From Antitrichia curtipendula (Eukaryota; Streptophyta; Bryopsida; Hypnales; Leucodontaceae), in assembly GCA_951230915.1 (NCBI GenBank), contig OX579638.1, positions 23,392,696-23,456,695 on the forward strand: a stretch of 64,000 nucleotides of DNA, in the 5' to 3' direction. The notes beneath the pieces were generated by a model, which was given only the letters and a program-made list of their open reading frames with translations, did not search any database and was not told the origin of the DNA. A program made the translations under genes and the position numbers. Shown in pieces: positions 13,177 to 25,390 of this stretch (position 1 is the stretch's first letter; each line of letters begins with the position of its first letter).

Positions 13177-16100
13177 TCAGATTGCCTGAGCTAGGTTTGC
13201 TTCAGCAACCTCCACAGTGGCGCTGTCACGGTGCTTGATGACCCAGTCCACGCGGTCAAAAGTGCCAGCCAGCAGGCTGTGGGCTTGCGACACCACCAAC
13301 ACCGAGCTCTGCGGTAAACCTTTCAGCAAGGCCACCACCCGAGCTTGGCCCTCTCCATCTAAATGCTGCCACCACATTAAAAGACGTTGTGAACTTGGGA
13401 GGCAGATAAAAAGAAGCAATAAAACCTGAACTGTACAGCATAGTATGTACTTGACTTACTGCCCTCGGTGAAGAGATCTAGCCACTCGAAGCTTTGCAGT
13501 AGCACTGCGAAAGAGAAAGAGTCTCTCACAGCATAGCTGCTCGTTGAAACAAGTTGCATAGACGACTAGGCTTCCTAATGACCACTGAAAACTGGTATTA
13601 TAAAAGGAGATTCTATCTCAAGTGTCAAGAAACACGAACCTGAAGAACTTCATCAAGAACGAGTAGGTTGCAATGAATTCCTCCACGTTGAGAGGCAAAT
13701 TCTGAATATCCCAATGCCAGAGCCAAAGCCTGTAAAAGGAGAAACAAGCAACAAAATTCTCAAAACAGGCAAGAGCATCCTCTGGTTCATGCCAGGTTCA
13801 TGTTGTTTTTCTCAAATCCTTGCAAAACAAAAGACTTGCAGACATTGCAACGTTCGTTAGGAACGAAGAGTAAGGAAGACATGCACAGCTATGCGAGATC
13901 CACAACTGCCTGACGTAGAAGTGTACTGGGTAACCAAGACATAACTTTCACCTGTAAATTAAATCAAGACCGTCAGGTTTTGGAGATCTATAGCTCTCTA
14001 AGGACGGGGTTATGACTTCAGGCACTCCTTTTTTCAACCACAATGCGCCATGTGGCGATGAAAGCAAGCGGAGAGGGTAAGGAAAGCAGAAATCTAGAGA
14101 GTGAATTCAGAGAAACTTGCCATTCGCCTCCGTTCACCGCCACTAAGTTGGCGAAGAGACCGATTTTCTAAGACCCCATTAGAAAGCCGAACCACAGCAA
14201 CCTTGTCTATAGCCTCCACAGTCACTTTACTGCTCTTGGTCACCTTTGTAGGCCGCAGCAGCAGGCCAAGTGAACCGCCAGATAACATTTCCAAGAAACG
14301 TGCTGTCCTTTCTTGCACGTCTGCCAGAGCGCCCTCCAGGATGTAACTCTGCCCACAAAACAACGGTTCAGTGTATTGCACAATGATTGTTGAATTGTCT
14401 GAGGTCCACCTCTCATTGTCTACAACCATGAGAGGTCTATAATCATGAGTTTCCTTTTTCTTAAATGCATGAGGCCTTCTTTGTTCTAGTTCTCAAACGG
14501 CGATTTTGATTTCAAGGTGCTACGACCCTAGTTTGATGAATATAAGAATGACCGAGACATTGGTTATTACCAATCGAGCGACTTCTTTATTACAAGCACG
14601 GGATCTTCTCACTCATGCTAATGATTCAGGACCTTGCATAGTGGTTATGATTCCAAGGTAGCAGGACCACAGTCCAAGCAAACCTGAGCTTACCTGAACT
14701 CCTGTCAACCCAAATGCGGTGTCGATTTGTTTGAGCCAAGCAACCTCTGCACGCCGACTACTAAGAAGCTTTTGTTTTTCCTGGTATTCGATGCCAGCTT
14801 TCGCACATAAGGTGGAAAGAACCTCATACTCAGTTTCGTAACGATTCCTTTCCTCTTTGGCAGAATGACAATTCATCTCCAGTTCTTCAGTACGCCTCTC
14901 CGTCGACACCCTTGAGTGGGCCTCTGTGTGAAGTTTCTGAATGAGGTAGAGAAAATCACGTTCCCGGTTTGTGAACTCTTCAGAATTGCCCTCAATAATT
15001 TCACTGACAGTCAATCCATCAAACCATTTCGAGGAGCTTGAGGCAGCAGGAGATTGCCCATGCACAAGAGGACGCGCACTGTTAAGAACCATCTGAGCCT
15101 CTGAAATGTGTTGCCGCATATGGTTCAGCTGCAAGACAAATAAGATTCATCAGACTCTCAGATGTTCCGGAACTTTCTGAAAAACATAGAGAGCAGTGAA
15201 GAGTGCTAAAGGTTAAAAACCAAAAAGTGAATAACACTATAAAGTAGACACTAAACCGTAAGGACCTCATCCCAGGTCCTATATTGACCCTGTTAACATT
15301 AGATGTTAACTTATCAATTCATATACGCGGTTGGATTCATTAACAAGGACTGTAAGAATGACATGGCTGAAGGTCTATGGCCACTGATCTTTGGATGGAA
15401 ATAGGGTTGTCTACATCATTATTAGTGGTCTGCAACCTCCCACTTTGAAATTGCATAAGAATTTCATGTACAGTGATAAAACATTGGTATCAAGAAATTC
15501 AGCTCTTGAACTCCAAAGGTTTCTCGTTAGCAATATACTGATCTCCCCCAAATCACACTTATTCATATGCAAAAATGCTTAAAGTGATGCAGAGAGTAAT
15601 CTCTACCGTAAGTAAAAGGTGTCTCATGATAGGTACACAAGATTGTGAGCAATAGAGAAGCCTAAAGTTTTGACATATGGAGGGCAGGAAGGACGGGCAA
15701 TTAGACCTGAGAAATAATTTTTGAGGAGGCCTGTTTGAAGGCCACTTGCACCTGCTTTGCTCTAGAAGCCTCTGCCTCTCTTGTCTTTTTCTCTAGCTTT
15801 ATGGCTTCCCGAATCTTCTGAACCTCCGATTCAGCATTCTTGAGCTCCTGCGGAATACTTCACATAAGAACACACTTCAGGAATTCAAAGAAAACAAATG
15901 CATGAGTCTAAAAGTAGATATGAAAAAAACAAGCCCAAAACTGAAGGTTCAGTTAGAATGTATTCTAGTAGCTGTAAACAGTCACTCAGGCTGCATTTAT
16001 ATGTGCAATGTCTTTAAGTAGTCTCTCACCTTCACAACAAGATCACGTTCGTCAAAAGTTGTACTCAACTCGGCTCTCAGCTGCAAAAGGCTCTGCGAGG

Positions 16101-19100
16101 AGTGTGCTGCATCAATGGGTTGCAAGCACTTGTCGCAAACTACAGATCTTGTCACATTTTCCTCAAAAGCTTCAAGCGCTTGCTCCTTCTTTTTAATTGC
16201 AGCCTCCACCATTCGCACCTGGTCAGGTAAGAAACATATATGAAGCATTGTAGTCTCACAGATGGCAGCTACAAGTCTCTCTAAAAGCAAAAAACTCGAA
16301 ACTTGATCCCTAGGCATCCAGCTATTACCTGTTGGGAGAATTCTGCATGCTTCTGCAATAATCTTTCAAAAGAATCATTAGCGGTTGCTTGTTGAGATTC
16401 GTCAATTCGAGGAGGCACTGACCAAGACTCCATTCCATCCTTCAGTGCCTGCTCTAGCTCCTTCCTCAGAACCTCCCACGCAGTCACAGTAGATGACACC
16501 TGTGCAATAGTGCTTACCAAGATAGCATTTGAGTCTTGAAGTGTCTCTTTGGCAGCTCTTAGCTCTTTCTCAATGGTTGCAACTTTATTACCCCTGCATC
16601 AACATTAAATGTCAGGCACGGACTATACAAACCAACGAATAGTTTCGTGAAGCAAATATTTATTCAATAGCTAAAATATTGATACGAATCCACTGGTGCA
16701 GCACCTGCTAACTTCCCATTCCTGTGAACGCTGCATACAGAATTCCACCTACACACATAGTTATCTGTGGATCAGAATCCCAAAACGAGTGTGTGTGGTT
16801 CACTCACCGCAGACCTAGATCATAATCAATTTCTTTGCTAGCGCCAAAGAATATTGTTAGAATTATAGCTCTCACGTTTTACATCATGTAATAATAAAAA
16901 TTATAAAATAGGTTAAATAATCAATATCAGCTTAATCGTTCACTGGATTCTTTACCTTCATGCCTAAGATCTAGAATCTCACAGTAACTTTGGCTGGATG
17001 AATGAAAATTTCCAAATCAAGAGAAAACACATACCTTCCTCTGCAACTGTTCGTACTGTTTGCCAAGCTGTTCAAGTGCACCCTCCAATTGCTCAACTTC
17101 AGTCTTTTTACTGCGAAGTTCCTTAGCACTTTGCTCCTTCGCAACCATCCAGACTTCCACGGCCATGAATTTGCTTAATTCCTTCTGCCCAATGTATCAA
17201 AACCAGTACTGAAGGACTTAGTACTCAACTCCCGCATTTTGACCAGGATTGGTTGGAGTGGAGAGAGAGGAGTCTCAAGTTGCAACAACGCAAAGCAAAG
17301 CCCGTCACCTCAACAATTTACCCTAAAAAAAAGGACCAGAAGCCCAAATTGGGCCTCATGCATTTTTAGCAATTATTGAGTAGGTCATAGAGGAATTTCT
17401 TTGTCCAATTTTTATATTTTGTTTCTGACCAACACGTGCAATGTTCGTCACATATTTCTACTGTTGTAAAATTTGCCCCATCTAAATTATATTTTCACAA
17501 TATGATCAATCAGATTGGTCATTTTCAAACCATGAACTCTTCGTCCTTTAAACATTGAGGTGCATACGAGCATACCTTGAACTCTTTGTCCGAGGCCTCC
17601 AATAACCCTCCACCTCCATGCTGTCCTTGAAATACTGTCCGATAAAGCACAGACGTGTCACTACAAAACTTGAACAAGTCAGTGCTTTCACCAGATTGTC
17701 TAGAACCAGCAGCGTGACCAGATAAATTTTCAGCAACATTCACGGGAAACTACTAATTGATAAACGGAGCTTACATAAGCTCATCAATACGAAACTGCGT
17801 CATTCGAATTTCCTGACAAGTCAAATCCTCTCCATCGTATAAGAACTTCAGACTGGCTTTCCTGCAAATCAGAAGTACAGAATGCCATTCATTGTAGTGT
17901 AACTTCAAGTCAAAATGTGAGCTGATAAAGACGATGAAAGATAAGAGTCCCAACCCTAGGCACCAAGATTACCGAAAACAAAGCTCAACAGAATACAGGT
18001 GTAGAAAAACTCTTTCAACTGCTATACCAGAAGTAACTAATGGAAACAAAATGAACCATTCAAAAACAGTACAACACACAGAATGAGCAGATTCTTCCTC
18101 TTACAGGTTCAATAAGATTTCAATATTGGACAGTCGGACCTTCATTTCAGTTAGCAGTCAGGAGTAAGAAAGAGTTAACTTATATGTGTTGACCAATTTT
18201 TTTTTATTGTTAATAAAATTGACACTACTAATTAAACCTCTTTTAGCTTTTTCCATTCACATGGCCATATTCATCCAAGCTAGGCTGATTGTTCCCAAAA
18301 GCAAAAGGAAAGAGGCAACACATTCTACCTTGTCAGTGGCTAAAATTCAACAAACAAGTTTTCAAGATTAAGTAAAACTAGCTTTTGAGATTCTAAAAAT
18401 TTAGACTAGGTTGGAAGGTGAGAAGGAAGCCGATCGCTAACCATATGGCAGTTTCGATTGCAAAACTAACATAGATAATTTAGCTTAAATGTGGCATCCA
18501 TTCTAGAGGTCCGACTGCATTCTAAACATGCAACAAAAGGTAGATGTCGAAAATTGGTTGCAGTGTGGATCTCACCTGCCAGTCGTTCTTTCCACTGTAA
18601 AAGATTTCCCATTGATTGTCCCATCAACTCGAACACGTGCACGCTTAGCAGCACTATGCACCACTTCAACTGAAGGAAGTCCACGGACTGAGTCTGGGCG
18701 TGGATCAGTTGTGCCTGAGACACCATTTATGCAAAATTCATAATATAAATTGACGATTTTGTGCACCAAGACATCAGATATTAGAATTCAGTAAGATATG
18801 GTAGGAAGAATGGTTAAGGAAACACAGCAAGTTTTTTCTGGACGAGTAATACAATGTCAAGACCGGCACCTGTAAGGGCCCAAAGGGGAGCCATAACAAG
18901 CGTGGTTTTCCCAGCACCATTGCTGTCAGCGCCCACAGTGTCCAAGTTCTTTCCAGAAACAATCCTAACGCCTCTCTGTGAGAGCGGGTACTTTGCAGAT
19001 GTCAAAAACGCCCCAAAGCCCTCCAGTTCAACAGACTCTAACTCACAGTGCACTGCAGATATCCACCATTTGGATCAGGATTCTGAAGATATAGGGAGGC

Positions 19101-22100
19101 CTCTCCATGAATTATGAAGAAGCTTCTCTTTATGATATCGTTAAAATTTTCCTGAAAATGGTTACTTTCACTAAAAACCTATCATATGCTGAAATAACCA
19201 ATCGCAATCAATCGAGGAGTGTCGATCCTGCAAGAGGACTCTCGGTGTACAATACCGCCTCTATAATATTATAATATTATCAAACTAAAGTAGCGCATGG
19301 AGACAGATTAGACAGAAGGATTTAAAGGCAGCAGGAGCGGGTTGAAACAGTCACCTTGAGGCCTCTGAATAAGTTTGGCAGGCAGGTTTAGGCTGCGAAG
19401 CATGTCCGTCGCCATTCTTACGACATTGTCATTCATATCCACGCTTTGAGCGTACAACTCAAATAGACCAAATACATCCTGAAAATGAACGTAGAGCACA
19501 GCAGAGTTTGAGGAAGCAAGTTATGAGATGTAGCAATGTTACAGCTTCATTCTCAATCTCAGTATCCTTCAAACTTAAGGGAAATTAACAAATGTGTCAT
19601 AAAACTCAGTGAGATAACCATTACAACCGTCTCTGTTGACCCTCACTCTCTCGAAGAAAACTTCAGTGAGATAGAAAGATTTATAAAAACCAGGAAATGA
19701 CTTACAAGATTCTCAGCTTCCTTGATCCGTTGCTTAAACGTAACAATCGGGAAGACTACGTCAACCGAAACTCCTCTTTCTTGAAGTTTTTCCTGGTCAT
19801 TAGTACATTGTGATAAAATTTACATTGACCTCAAAAAATTTAGCTCGTGTACCCAAAGATCTCTCCACAACTACATACATCAATCCAAAAAACAGATTCT
19901 TACGTATCTCAAAATGCTCATAAGTGACGCACATAGTCTCCTCTACCTCAATTAAAGTGCCCAGCATTGGATCAGCAGCTTAAAACAAAGAAAATTGGAG
20001 CTTACCAATTCCAATTTTACAGAGTCCTCGAGGATATTTGAAGGGAAGTGCCAGCGCACTCTATCACCCTCTTGGACGTTTTTGAAGATCTCAGAAGGAG
20101 ACTTTTCGTCCTGTGTGATAATGAAGTGTCTAGGACCGATGCTTAATGGAATTTCATCAATTTTCTGCAAACTCAATCACCCCATGGAAACTGTTAATAT
20201 CTGCCTTCGAAGGTTCTTCCAACATTGGAAAAGTCGCACCAAATGCACCTCTCAAACATTCTGTACATTGATGAATGCAAATCACATGACCATATTCGTT
20301 AAATTTGGCATGTTTCATATCGCCAGAACAATTATAATTAAGTGCAGAGATCTAAAACTAGGACTGGAATAGAACTGAAGTTCAAGCCAGGCGTCTAGAA
20401 AAGTGCCAATTTCTTGGAATCTTGCCATTATAATCAATATGAAAACATCAAGTTCATAAACTAACCAGTAAGTGTTCAGCGCAAGAGTCCTCATGCTCAC
20501 CTGCCATTCTTTATCAAGAACTAGGAAACGCTTTGTTTGATCGCATTCCCCTGCCGAAACCTGATACGGGGATCCCACATACTCGATGCGGGTGCCCTTC
20601 ACCACATGAGGCTTATGATAGTGGCCTGTGTAAACAGGCAGATCTTGTGGGAATACAGATGGTTCAATTCCCTCTTTTGCCTGACTTGCCTCATTCAAAA
20701 AAGCTCCCACCTAGATAAGAGATCACAAAAGGTTACTAGACGAAAAAACTATAAAAAAGGTAACCAATATCAATAGACTAACATTTCCCATACACGTCCC
20801 AAATACGGGCATGGTGTGAAACGTCTTTTAGCTATGGTCACAATCGATTAAATGACGGATTTCGATGGTCCAAAAAATTGAGATTCAAGTGCTCAAAAAT
20901 GGATACATTCACGTGGCCAGATCGGCATTGAGGTGGCTAATTGAACCGTTGAGCTCTAAAATCTAGGAAGAGAATAGATATGGAGTTCGACTGGGCTCCA
21001 GTTATCAGTCGGGCGACCTAAAACTGCTCTGGTTCCTCAAATCTCAGTCATTACAATGCCCACTAGTTCCATGAAATTCCACCATTTCAATGAATATGAA
21101 TCAGCTTCTACCACATTCCAAGCTTCAAAAGCAAGAGTGAAAACTAGACAAAAAAACACTAAAAGTTGAGAATTTACAATGTCCACATGAGCAAAAATGG
21201 CGTGTATCTGTCCATGCTCCAGCACAGCCTGCTCAATGACAGAGTGGTCACGCCGAAATGGCAGCCACAACGCTCCCAGGTACTCCACTGGGCTTGATAA
21301 CACTTTGATGCGAGGGTTGGCTGCTTCAAGTACTTGCAAAGCATGTATTTGCCCTTCTAAATTCACCTGAGAAAATGAATGTAAGCTTAGACTCCTCATT
21401 AGTCATTAATTCTAACTCAAGTACACGCTGCCCTCCTCAAGTACACGCTGCCCTCCTCAAGTCTTGCAATGTGAAGTCACTATTAGCGAGTACCTGTTGA
21501 AGAGATTACTACACATGAAGATGGCGCTGGATACTATAAAGCTGTACTAATAAAATTCAGTCTCTTGAATTTGTTGGCACTGGACCAAGGCGATGAAGCA
21601 TAGCACCACAAATCCATAGTGAAGAGAGAAAAATTGCGAACTTCTTATGGATAATGCTTGTTGCTACTCAAAGACGGAGTCCTAGTCCCTAACATGAAAT
21701 AAGCTGTATTAACAGTGCAGGTACACGCTGAAATAAGCTACGCCTCCTGTAGGTTTGTGGCTGCTCCACGAAAGGCAGAAAGTAGAATCGTTCCTTATTT
21801 CAACTTGACAAGTTTGCTAGTTTCATTGTCACACACCTGGTCATGGTTTCCAGGTATGAAGATGGCAGGGCACTGCCAAGACTGCAGCTCCAGGATGGCC
21901 ATATTCAGAAGCTCCACAGGTAAAGCACCTCTCGAATGCCAAAAGTCTCCCAGAAATATGATACCAGCTTTCCTGCAGCCTCCCCTTTAACTATCACCAT
22001 CTGATTGACAACCACGACCATTGGAATAACAATATTGAATCTCAATGGAAAAGTGCTCCTGCTTAATGTTCTAAGGTAGAGGATACTAAAGCAGTTGGTG

Positions 22101-23447
22101 AACTGATCCCATCTTCTATGGAGACCCCTATACCAACAGCAACTCATCAATTCATAAACTAGTCTTTGAATGGAAATGGGATTACCTACAGTCACTTATA
22201 GTGGTCTACAACCTCCAACTTTGAATGACAACATAAGGAATTCATGTGAAGTGATAAAACTTTGATCTCAAAAGGATCTTGTACCCAAAGATCTATACAC
22301 TAGAGATCTCCCAAGAATCTCACTCCTACATATGTAAAACTGCTTTGTAGTATCCTCTACCTTAATTCACACCAAATTTGTTTGCAACAGGAGAACCCGG
22401 GTGATGCTGTTGCCTCACCTTGTAAGTGCAGCAGCGTGCACGGTTTGAAGAACTTGGAGGCACACATCGCATGTGCGTCGACTTAAGTGAAGATCCGAAA
22501 ATACCACCCATGATTCAGGTTCGGCCCATACATCGGCAACCTAGAAACATCAAATGGACACCTTTATTTTAAAGTTTGAAACCAAATCAAGAAACTAGGG
22601 CTTTGTGCTACAAAGGACGAGAATATGGTCAGTAGAATGTCTAAAACTGTGTTATACTTTTAGTGCAATTCATAAGAAGAAAGTAAGGGTTTCCACTTAA
22701 AACAAAAAGGACCAAACATTCTTGAGCAGTAGTGGACTTTCGAGAACAGCGCCAACAAAAAGTTACTTCGAAGTCATGCCAACACGACTGAGAGCTCAAC
22801 TTTGGAAAATAAGGTGTCGGGGATTCCTTTCCAATTCAGAGGTTTTCTAGAATGTTATGAAGAAGATTATGATCCAGTAATTAAAACACTAAGTAAACCA
22901 CCTCCACTAATTCATAGTTGAAAATTCAACAGGGATCATTTTTTTAAAATGATAAAAATGCAACCTAAATTTCGTAATCAACTCGAAGCTCACGAAACAA
23001 GTACAGCCATTCCTCTTCCTACAGTCTACAAGGTGAACCTCTTCATGAATTGTGTGCACAACGAACTGGAATTTCGAAATATCCGAACATAATTCCGAAA
23101 TTTAAAAAAACAATTGCTCTGCGCACGCAAGCAAGCAATGTTGCAGCGAGGACTCTAATGCGCAACCAAGCAGGGAAAGAGCTTATTCAAAGGTTAAAGA
23201 AAAGACATACCACAGGCTTAGCAAGAGCTCTGACCGAGAGCGGAACGGTGGAGAAGCTCCTGGAGGTCGTTATTGTCGTTGCGGTGCGAGCTCGAATTGT
23301 TCGTCTTGGAGAGTTGTGAAGCGGATTGTGCACTCTGATGCGCAGTTGAGCACCATGATAGCGCCTGGTTGCCAAAGAAGAGTACCTTGTCTTGATGTGC
23401 AACACAAATGCGCGGACGTCGGAAAGACGCAACAAGGGCGCGGACAT
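13177..23447 (-). CDS. Single-chain SbcD-SbcC (Mre11-Rad50) fusion, putative organelle-targeted nuclease/ATPase
   Basis: 21 exons join in frame to 1156 residues: 23447-23211, 22540-22419, 21972-21837, 21366-21178, 20710-20501, 20164-20006, 19792-19706, 19478-19355, 19052-18870, 18714-18576, 17861-17775, 17660-17576, 17184-17035, 16730-16705, 16593-16329, 16218-16030, 15847-15707, 15128-14694, 14348-14121, 13729-13640, 13365-13177. Residues 1-79 are rich in Arg, Ser and Thr and nearly lack acids, like a plastid or mitochondrial transit peptide. Residues 90-330 are an Mre11/SbcD-type phosphoesterase with D95-L-H97, GDFWH 128-132, GNHD 161-164, H225 and GHYH 257-260. Residues 330-421 form a capping and linker part. 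The Rad50/SbcC-type ATPase starts at 422: Walker A GADSNGAGKTT 462-472, helical arms, zinc hook CDKC 761-764, signature LSGGERRR 1056-1063, Walker B LLVLDE ending D1090-E1091. All expected catalytic motifs of both halves are present. The likely role is ATP-controlled trimming of DNA ends or hairpins. One intron is GC-AG. Whether this plant fusion has been described I cannot tell. Confidence 0.9.
15360..15610 (+). repeat. Intronic dispersed repeat, copy 2 (fusion gene intron 17)
   Basis: Diverged copy of the repeat at 3897-4205: TTTGGATGGAAATAGGG, GTGGTCTGCAACCTCCCACT, CATGTACAGTGATAAAAC and an end resembling TAATCTCTACCGTAAG. Confidence 0.7.
19795..19965 (+). repeat. Intronic dispersed repeat, copy 3, partial (fusion gene intron 6)
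   Basis: Contains the right half of the family: CTCGTGTACCCAAAGATCTC, then CATCAATCCAAAAAACAG, and the block TAGTCTCCTCTACCTCAATT. Confidence 0.6.
21421..21460. repeat. Perfect 20-bp direct duplication in intron 3 of the fusion gene
   Basis: GTACACGCTGCCCTCCTCAA occurs twice head to tail (21421-21440, 21441-21460). Probably a slippage product; no function is suggested. Confidence 0.95.
22165..22375 (+). repeat. Intronic dispersed repeat, copy 4 (fusion gene intron 2)
   Basis: Contains TTTGAATGGAAATGGG, GTGGTCTACAACCTCCAACT, TTGTACCCAAAGATCTATAC and TAGTATCCTCTACCTTAATT, matching the ERMP1 intron 3 copy. Confidence 0.7.
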
Positions 23448-24639
23448 CGCTGGAAGCTTTGGAGTGCGACTTCACCAGCAAATTCAATGCGCAAGTCCCA
23501 TTGCAAAACCAAAAATCTCTGAAGCCATCAGCACTCTCGTAAAACCACCAGGCCCAAGACTCGTCCCCGATACTCCTCAGACTCCATCAACCTAGTGTAG
23601 TTCTAATCTAGTGTACCGTATATCTTCACAAAGGTCTAATTCCAAGTCAAAAACTATGACCTATGTAGATTTTGGGTTCAAGCCAAGCGTCTTGAACCAC
23701 ATCAAAGTAAATAATCCAATTTAACAAAATGGATGTCATATGCATTTTGTCACAACATTGTGCAACACTAAGCTACGATTCCATCCACAAAACCTCTTCA
23801 TTCTTTGAATCATTTCCTTTCCTATCCTTCCCTTTTTCTTCCTTTTATGAAGATCCGTCAAGCACAATTGCTATTATATGAGCTTAGAATCATGAGTCCA
23901 AAAGACTACAAACTTATATAATAACGATCTATATTTTAGAAACCTTCCATCACTATATGATACATATATTGTAGATAACATATATTGTAGATGTTTATAG
24001 TATAAGCACCTTCAATGGTTGTAGGATATCTACTTATACATATGCTTAAGGCTCATAGGCTTTCATTTCCATACTCACGTGCTAGCATTGTTGGTCCACC
24101 AAGCCAAATTCATGGAATTGCACAAATTTAACAAAATAGACGTTCTAGTATCCATGAACTTTCAAAGTAATCTAAGTTGTCTACTTTTTCTCTTGTCTAC
24201 TTTTCTTTTGGTCCACTTGCATCATTTTCATGCCTAGGAATGAAGAAATTAAGATGTGTTCTAGAAATAATAGATAATTCATTCATGAAAGTGAACTCTC
24301 TATCTTTACTTCAACTTCTTTTAAGAATGTTTCTATTTTTACTTCATTGCTTTGTTGGGGGTTGCGGTGTCAAGTAGAGAGGCCTTGCCTTGAAAAAATG
24401 CGAGGTTTTTAGCTGCAATTGGCTATGGTTCAAAAAATAAAAAAATTCTGTAATCATACAACTCACAAAAATAATGGCAATACTCTATGTAATGCCATAT
24501 AGACCAACATAATACCACATGCTCATATAATCCCCATAAGATACCATATAGTTTCAAAATATCTCATATATTTATAAAAAAATAGAAGAAATTATATATA
24601 AACCGCATAGACTTCCTTTGAAGAAGTAGCCAATACAAA
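23448..24639. other. 5' flank of the fusion gene and intergenic DNA
   Basis: The first few hundred bases are the 5' flank of the minus-strand fusion gene; they include a very short upstream ATG frame (begins about 23505). No promoter element can be placed securely. The rest is AT-rich; 23860-24105 resembles 27005-27415. Confidence 0.4.
23860..24105 (+). repeat. Dispersed repeat, copy 1
   Basis: Shares with 27005-27415 an opening like TGCTATTATATGAGC, a middle rich in TATATTGTAGAT-type motifs, and an ending like GCTCATAGGC...CTCACGTGCTAGCA. No coding capacity is seen. Confidence 0.5.
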
Positions 24640-25390
24640 AATGAGTGCCACAGCCAATGCACAACTCCAAAATAGGCGTGTGGTATCTTTTCAAAAAGTT
24701 GATACAAATATCTACAAACTTTTCAAATTTCACTCAAAACTAAGATACTATCTGACTTTTATAGCTGGTCAAAGTTCACTCTCTCCAATTCAAAAGCAAC
24801 TCATTATTATTATTCTCCCAAGCCCATAACTTTCACATACCAACTCCAAACTAGTTGTGTGATACTTCTTTAGAAAGCTAGCACAATAATTTGTACACCC
24901 TCCAAATTTCAACTCAAAAGATGATATTTTTTTACTTCTATAGTTTGTAAAATTTCTCTCTCTTCTAATCAAAGGCACCCTACCTCTATTTTGCTTCGCA
25001 GTCCATAACTCTCACATACTAACTCCAAACTAAGAGAATGATAGCTTTTTGAAAAGTTTACATCCCAATACATAGACACTACAAATATCAAAACAAAAAC
25101 CTTCTCACCAATTAGTTATGAGCCCTCAAAGTTTTAGCCCCCACTCTCCATGACAATCACCCCTCTCTCACCTCCTCATGCATAACTTTTACATAAAAAA
25201 TGCAAATTAAGTGAATGATATGTTTTTGGAACCACAAAAACAAGATGAAAACCTCACAAAATTTCATTGCAAAACTTTTTCTGTACAATCTGTTATGACT
25301 CTTCAAAGACACAGTTCTCCCAAGCTAACTATGAGGGGGAAGAAGAAGACCCTCTACCTTATCTTCCACCTCATCTTCCATTCCATCCAC
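24640..25390 (+). repeat. Degenerate tandem array, period about 180 bp, four units
   Basis: Units begin near 24645, 24825, 25010 and 25187 with variants of CATAACTTTCACATACCAAC followed by TCCAAA. Each unit then has a GTGTGATA-like block and a block like TTTCAACTCAAAAGATGAT. Spacing is 177-185 bp; divergence is high. The origin is unknown. Confidence 0.6.

Noticed and set aside
13440..13559. Possible extra exon between Walker B and the last exon of the fusion gene
   Set aside because: Exon 20 (ending DEVLQ) joins exon 21 (HLDGEG) directly in frame and in the family pattern; the extra segment would interrupt it.
18774..19053. Continuous reading beyond WALTG in exon 9 of the fusion gene (GAGLDIVLLVQ...)
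   Set aside because: A donor at 18869 and acceptor before 18714 give WALTGTTDPRPDS, which fits the Rad50/SbcC family and keeps the frame; the read-through does not.
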